A stretch of 14,292 nucleotides of DNA from contig JAOPYU010000158.1 of assembly GCA_025964455.1 (NCBI GenBank), positions 1-14,292 of the forward strand. Direction: 5' to 3'. Shown here in pieces: positions 10,980 through 14,292 of this stretch (position 1 is the stretch's first letter; the number at the start of each line of letters is the position of its first letter). Below the pieces are notes generated by a model. That model worked only from the letters and a program-made list of their open reading frames with translations. It had not been told where the DNA came from and did not search any database. Origin of the DNA: Thermoleophilia bacterium (GTDB lineage: Bacteria > Actinomycetota > Thermoleophilia > Gaiellales > SKUG01). Both the position numbers and the translations under genes were made by a program.

Positions 10980-11735
10980 ATGATCATCAGGAAGTCAGCC
11001 AAGGACATCGAGCTCATGCAGCGCTCCGGCGCGGTCCTCGCACAGGCCCATGACCTGCTCGCGCCGCTCGTGAAGGTCGGCATGACCACGCGCGAGCTCG
11101 ATCGCATCGCGGAGGAGTTCATCCGCGACAACGGCGGCACGCCGACGTTCAAGGGCTACCAGGGATTCCCGTCGACGCTCTGCACGAGCGTGAACCACAA
11201 GGTCGTCCACGGGATCCCCGACGACGAGCCGCTCGCCGAGGGCGACCTGCTGTCGATCGACTGCGGCGTGACGCTGCGCGGCTGGGTCTCGGACTCGGCG
11301 CGCTCCTACGTCGTGGGAGGCACGGGCGGCGGCGAGGCGCAGCGCCTCATCGACGTGAGCTACGACGCGCTCGAGGCGGGCATCGCCCAGTGCGAGCCCG
11401 GCAACACGGTCGGCGACATCGGCCACGCGGTCCAGCAGGTCGCGGAGGCGGGCGGGTTCCACGTGATCCGCAAGCTCGTCGGCCACGGCGTGGGCCGCAA
11501 CATGCACGAGGAGCCCCAGGTTCCGAACTACGGCACGCAGGGATCGGGCCCGGTGCTCGAGACCGGATACGTGTTCGCGATCGAGCCGATGATCGCGATC
11601 GGCACCATCGACATCGTCGAGGATCCGGCCGACGGGTGGTCGATCTACACCGCCGACGGGTCGCTCGCGGCGCACGTGGAGCACACGATCGCGGTCACCG
11701 AGGACGGCCCGGTCGTGCTCACACGGTCCATCTGA
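10980..11735 (+). CDS. map: Methionine aminopeptidase, type I
   Basis: 251 aa, a type Ia/Ib length without an added zinc-finger N-terminus. Map removes the initiator Met from nascent proteins at the ribosome exit. All five metal ligands can be placed by pattern: Asp94 (LLSIDCG), Asp105 (GWVSDSAR), His169 (GHGVGRNMH), Glu202 (FAIEPM) and Glu234 (VEHTIAV). The substrate-site residues His77 (VVHGIP) and His176 are also present. The start at 10980 (MIIRKSAKDIELM) is the standard family N-terminus; the in-frame extension to 10788 runs through the divergent gene and is rejected. In most actinobacteria map is followed by infA; here the next 227 nt are non-coding and rpmJ comes next. Confidence 0.97.
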   Translation: MIIRKSAKDIELMQRSGAVLAQAHDLLAPLVKVGMTTRELDRIAEEFIRDNGGTPTFKGYQGFPSTLCTSVNHKVVHGIPDDEPLAEGDLLSIDCGVTLRGWVSDSARSYVVGGTGGGEAQRLIDVSYDALEAGIAQCEPGNTVGDIGHAVQQVAEAGGFHVIRKLVGHGVGRNMHEEPQVPNYGTQGSGPVLETGYVFAIEPMIAIGTIDIVEDPADGWSIYTADGSLAAHVEHTIAVTEDGPVVLTRSI

Positions 11736-11784
11736 GCTCCCCCTGACGTATCTCCAGCGGGTGCTGCAGGTTTGTGCACGATCG

Positions 11785-11808
11785 TCGGCCCACGCGCCGG
11801 CGTGCCGA
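11785..11808 (+). terminator. Hairpin downstream of map
   Basis: TCGG (11785-11788) pairs with CCGA (11805-11808) and CACGC (11791-11795) with GCGTG (11800-11804), with two bulged C and a GCCG loop. It is followed by TTCTGAT. It begins 50 nt after the map stop and overlaps the upstream side of the proposed rpmJ promoter. It could end map transcription; the evidence is structural only. Confidence 0.35.
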
Positions 11809-11811
11809 TTC

Positions 11812-11820
11812 TGATACAGT
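11812..11820 (+). promoter_or_regulatory. Candidate extended -10 promoter for the alpha operon
   Basis: TGATACAGT carries TG one base before the hexamer TACAGT, the extended -10 pattern, and no good -35 is seen. Transcription from about 11827 would give a leader of about 135 nt before rpmJ. Placement after a terminator-like hairpin and before the rpmJ-rpoA block fits an operon promoter. Confidence 0.45.
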
Positions 11821-11853
11821 CGTCATTCGCGGCCGAGGGTGGCTTGCCGTGCG

Positions 11854-11957
11854 TGCGTGCACGCAGGGACGACGAGGTTGGTGTGCCCACACCAGCCCCG
11901 GCGAACACCTCCTTCGCGCGCGATGAATTTCCAGAAAGCCCAACCGCCCTTGGAGGG
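11854..11957 (+). promoter_or_regulatory. Structured leader before rpmJ
   Basis: Three dyads are visible. TGCGTGCACGCA (11854-11865) is a perfect palindrome. GGTTGGTG (11876-11883) pairs with CACCAGCC (11890-11897; one G-T) around a 6-nt loop. CCCT (11947-11950) pairs with AGGG (11954-11957) around TGG and includes most of the rpmJ ribosome binding site. Autoregulation of r-protein operons through leader RNA is well known, but this one matches no leader I can name. Confidence 0.35.
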
Positions 11958-11962
11958 TCCCA

Positions 11963-12076
11963 ATGAAGGTCCGACCTTCGGTCAAGCCGATGTGCGACAA
12001 GTGCCGCATCATCCGACGTCACGGTCGCGTGCTCGTCATCTGCAAGGACCCCAACCACAAGCAGCGGCAGGGCTAG
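11963..12076 (+). CDS. rpmJ: Large-subunit ribosomal protein bL36 (L36), zinc type
   Basis: 37 aa, the exact usual length, starting [14 protein letters not shown]. bL36 is the smallest 50S protein and stabilises 23S rRNA near helix 97. The zinc ligands are Cys11, Cys14, Cys27 and His32 (C-x2-C-x12-C-x4-H), followed by NHKQRQG. GGAGGG (11952-11957) lies 5-6 nt before the ATG. It opens the alpha operon block and is 49 nt ahead of rpsM. In the usual order infA precedes it; here it does not. Confidence 0.97.
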   Translation: MKVRPSVKPMCDKCRIIRRHGRVLVICKDPNHKQRQG

Positions 12077-12125
12077 TAGCCCGCGCGGCTGAGCTTTTCC
12101 ACCAGGCAGACGAGGAACCACACGC

Positions 12126-12503
12126 ATGGCACGTATCTCAGGCATCAACCTCCCGCCCAACAAGCGCGCGGAGATCGGCCTCACCTACATCTACGGCATC
12201 GGACTGACGACCGCGCAGAAGACGCTGGACGACTGCGAGATCAACCGGGACGCGAAGATCCGCGACCTGACCGAGGACGAGGTCACGAAGCTCCGTGGCT
12301 ACATCGACCAGAACCTGACGGTCGAGGGTGACCTGCGCCGCGAGCGGGCGCAGAACATCAAGCGCCTCATGGAGATCGCGTGCTACCGCGGCATCCGCCA
12401 TCGCCGAGGCCTCCCGGTCCGCGGCCAGGCGACCAAGACCAATGCGCGCACGCGCAAGGGCCCGAAGAAGACCGTTGCCGGCAAGAAGAAGGCAACGAAG
12501 TAA
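12126..12503 (+). CDS. rpsM: Small-subunit ribosomal protein uS13 (S13)
   Basis: 125 aa, normal. uS13 sits in the 30S head, contacts the P-site tRNA and forms inter-subunit bridge B1. The N-terminus [20 protein letters not shown], the helix-hairpin YIYGIG, the [15 protein letters not shown] segment and the conserved [20 protein letters not shown] stretch, followed by [14 protein letters not shown], are all typical. GAGGAA (12112-12117) precedes the ATG by 8 nt. The next gene, rpsK, follows after 90 nt, a longer gap than others in the block; that gap carries a small 6-bp hairpin (GCGGCG 12529-12534 with CGTCGC 12539-12544). Confidence 0.97.
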   Translation: MARISGINLPPNKRAEIGLTYIYGIGLTTAQKTLDDCEINRDAKIRDLTEDEVTKLRGYIDQNLTVEGDLRRERAQNIKRLMEIACYRGIRHRRGLPVRGQATKTNARTRKGPKKTVAGKKKATK

Positions 12504-12593
12504 TACCCACGGCGTGATCCAGGGCCCGGCGGCGCTTGCGTCGCACATCGGACCCGCACGAGACCACACCCCCAACGAAGGACGCACCACCAG

Positions 12594-12998
12594 ATGGCAC
12601 CGCCTCGCAAGACCCAGGCCCGCTCACGCGCGGGCCGCAAGGCCAAGAAGAACATTCCCGTCGGCCGCGCGTACGTGAAGACGTCGTTCAACAACACGTT
12701 CGTCACGCTCACCGACCGCCAGGGCGACGTGATCGTCTGGGCGAGCGCCGGCACCGCTGGCTTCAAGGGCTCGAAGAAGTCGACCCCCTACGCCGCACAG
12801 GTGACCGCGGACCAGGCAGCACGCGCCGGCATGGAGCACGGCCTGCAGAAGGTCGAGGTCTTCGTGCGAGGTCCGGGTTCCGGTCGCGAGACCGCCGTTC
12901 GTGCGCTCTCCGCTGCTGGCCTCGAGGTCACCAGCGTCAAGGACATCAGCCCCCAGGCCCACAACGGTTGTCGCCCCAAGGCGCGACGCCGCGTCTGA
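12594..12998 (+). CDS. rpsK: Small-subunit ribosomal protein uS11 (S11)
   Basis: 134 aa, typical. uS11 lies on the 30S platform and helps shape the E-site and mRNA exit region. Family blocks seen: [37 protein letters not shown], the [18 protein letters not shown] signature and the C-terminal [18 protein letters not shown]. The ATG at 12594 has GAAGGA about 15 nt upstream, further than ideal. The basic N-terminus ([19 protein letters not shown]) is within normal variation. rpsD follows after 23 nt. Confidence 0.97.
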   Translation: MAPPRKTQARSRAGRKAKKNIPVGRAYVKTSFNNTFVTLTDRQGDVIVWASAGTAGFKGSKKSTPYAAQVTADQAARAGMEHGLQKVEVFVRGPGSGRETAVRALSAAGLEVTSVKDISPQAHNGCRPKARRRV

Positions 12999-13021
12999 TC
13001 AGCAAGGACGACTGACTTACC

Positions 13022-13639
13022 ATGGCTCGATACACCGGCCCCGCATGCAAGCTCTGCCGACGAGAAGGGCTCAAGCTCTTCCTCAAGGGCGAGCGCTGCC
13101 TCACCGAAAAGTGCGCCATCGAGCGCCGTGCCTACCCCCCGGGTCAGCACGGTCGCGGGCGCATCAAGCAGAGCGAGTACCTCACGCAGCTGCGCGAGAA
13201 GCAGAAGGCTCGCCGCTACTACGGCCTGCTCGAGAAGCAGTTCCGCGGCTACTACGAGAAGGCCTCGCGCAAGGAAGGCATCACGGGTGAGAACCTGCTC
13301 CGCCTCCTCGAGCAGCGCCTCGACAACGTGGTCTACCGCCTCGGCTTCGGCGCCAGCCGCGCCCAGGCGCGCCAGCTGATCCGCCACGGGCACTTCGCCG
13401 TGAACGGCCGACGCGTGACGATCCCGTCGTTCCAGGTCAAGCCTGGCGACGAGCTCGCCCTCAAGCACGAGCGCGCCAAGGACGTGATCCTGTCCGCGAC
13501 GGACCTGGTCGCGAGCGTCCCGGCGTGGCTGCAGGCCGACCACGAGAACCTCTCGGGCAAGGTCGTCCGCTCTCCCGAGCGCGACGAGATCGACGTGCCC
13601 GTCCAGGAGCAGCTGATCGTCGAGCTCTACAGCAAGTAG
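13022..13639 (+). CDS. rpsD: Small-subunit ribosomal protein uS4 (S4), zinc type
   Basis: 205 aa, typical. uS4 is a primary assembly protein binding the five-way junction of the 16S 5' domain and, in several bacteria, an autoregulator of r-protein mRNA. The N-terminal zinc site is complete: Cys9, Cys12, Cys26 and Cys31, so this is a C+ S4. The S4 RNA-binding domain spans about residues 93-155, with [20 protein letters not shown] (97-116) and [14 protein letters not shown]. The ATG at 13022 is preceded by AAGGA at 13004-13008, 13 nt upstream. With rpsZ and rpmJ, three zinc-binding r-proteins are encoded in this one window. Confidence 0.97.
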   Translation: MARYTGPACKLCRREGLKLFLKGERCLTEKCAIERRAYPPGQHGRGRIKQSEYLTQLREKQKARRYYGLLEKQFRGYYEKASRKEGITGENLLRLLEQRLDNVVYRLGFGASRAQARQLIRHGHFAVNGRRVTIPSFQVKPGDELALKHERAKDVILSATDLVASVPAWLQADHENLSGKVVRSPERDEIDVPVQEQLIVELYSK

Positions 13640-13717
13640 CAGGCATTCCTCCGGGCGCGTCGAAGGCGCGTCTGGATATACGCAATACGCACAACCCAGT
13701 AGGGAAGGTCACCCCAG

Positions 13718-14292
13718 GTGCTCGAATTCCAGATCCCCAAGATCAGCCACGAAGAGCTCGACGACACGCGCGGTCGTTTCGTGGTCGAGCCGCTTGACCG
13801 CGGCTTCGGCTACACGTTCGGAAACTCCCTGCGCCGCGTGCTGCTCTCGTCGCTTGAGGGTGCCGCCATCGCAAGCGTCAAGATCGAGGGCGTCGCCCAC
13901 GAGTTCTCGACGATCAAGGGCGTCCGCGAGGACGTGACCGACATCGTGCTCAACATGAAGCGCGTCGTCTGCAAGCTCCACGGCGAAGAGGAAGAGATTC
14001 GCGTCCAGCTCGTCAAGGAGGGCCCCGCGGTGGTCACGGCCGCGGACATCGACGCTCCCGCCGAGCTCGAGGTCCTCAACCCCGAGCAGGAGATCGCCAA
14101 CCTCGAGGACGGCGCGCTGCTCGAGCTGACGCTCGTCATCCGCCGTGGCCGCGGCTACGCCAGCGCGGACGACAACCGAGGTACCGACACCACGATCGGC
14201 GTCATCCCGATCGACTCGATCTTCTCGCCGGTCCGCCGCGTGAGCTACGACGTCGAGGCAGCTCGCGTCGGCCAGCGCACGGACTACGACAA
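13718..14292 (+). CDS. rpoA: DNA-directed RNA polymerase alpha subunit (5' part)
   Basis: 191 codons run to the window end without a stop. Alpha dimerises to nucleate RNA polymerase assembly; its C-terminal domain (outside this window) contacts UP elements and activators. The N-terminal domain is clear: RGRFVVEPLDRGFGYT, the dimer helix GNSLRRVLLSSLEG, then IKGVREDVTDIVLNMK and the insert domain with YASADDN. The start is a GTG at 13718, supported by AGGGAAGG (13701-13708) 9 nt upstream and by the usual N-terminus LEFQIPKI. It follows rpsD by 78 nt, a gap that includes GATATACGCAATACG; TATACG (13677-13682) might be a weak internal -10, but no -35 is seen. Confidence 0.96.
   Translation, partial: MLEFQIPKISHEELDDTRGRFVVEPLDRGFGYTFGNSLRRVLLSSLEGAAIASVKIEGVAHEFSTIKGVREDVTDIVLNMKRVVCKLHGEEEEIRVQLVKEGPAVVTAADIDAPAELEVLNPEQEIANLEDGALLELTLVIRRGRGYASADDNRGTDTTIGVIPIDSIFSPVRRVSYDVEAARVGQRTDYD

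Noticed and set aside
11839..12207. 122-codon frame across rpmJ and the rpsM start
   Set aside because: It overlaps the certain rpmJ in another frame and has no recognisable sequence; it is not IF1.
12529..12544. Terminator between rpsM and rpsK
   Set aside because: It is a 6-bp stem with one G-T and no T-tract inside an operon; most likely incidental.
13641..13717. Internal promoter before rpoA (TATACG at 13677)
   Set aside because: There is no -35 at a fitting distance, and the hexamer alone is weak evidence; it is mentioned only in the rpoA entry.

Overview
This window is the spc and alpha ribosomal-protein region of a high-GC bacterium, most likely an actinobacterium. I infer this from the strong G/C bias at third codon positions, GTG and possible TTG starts, the zinc-type S14, C+ S4 and C+ L36 forms, and the gene order. 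A deep actinobacterial class such as Thermoleophilia is a guess; nothing here fixes the genus.

Positions 1-4399 hold a tightly packed plus-strand block: rplN (3' end only), rplX, rplE, rpsZ (rpsN type Z), rpsH, rplF, rplR, rpsE, rpmD and rplO. Several products carry lineage-specific additions: a Gln-rich insert in L24, an N-terminal extension on S8, and Ala/Glu-rich tails on S5 and L15. A long imperfect hairpin lies between rplR and rpsE. The block ends at a strong terminator-like hairpin (4431-4456). A two-TM potassium channel with a cytosolic RCK (TrkA-N) domain then sits between rplO and secY, where spc operons normally have no gene. secY follows and ends at a second strong terminator.

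Positions 6939-7411 are non-coding and hold the most unusual structure of the window: a cluster of compound hairpins about 50 nt long. At least three share one geometry (12-position outer stem, 4x4 internal loop, 5-position inner stem, 9-nt loop). Their stem sequences differ, but the pairing is kept by compensatory changes. The cluster lies between convergent secY and minus-strand rsgA. Upstream of rsgA a possible promoter, a 20-codon ORF with its own ribosome binding site and a GC-rich hairpin form a possible leader/attenuator.

adk, an unrecognised polytopic membrane protein, a minus-strand acidic protein of unknown function, and map follow. A 14-bp perfect palindrome lies in the divergent gap before map. 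The usual infA between map and rpmJ is absent; a 227-bp non-coding leader with an extended -10-like motif and hairpins takes its place. The alpha block rpmJ, rpsM, rpsK, rpsD, rpoA (5' part) runs to the window end.

Functionally the genes cover ribosome assembly (r-proteins, RsgA), transcription (RNA polymerase alpha), protein export (SecY), N-terminal Met removal (Map) and nucleotide balance (Adk). A K+ channel and two unknown proteins are inserted among them. All regulatory calls are from reading by eye; none was computed or searched.
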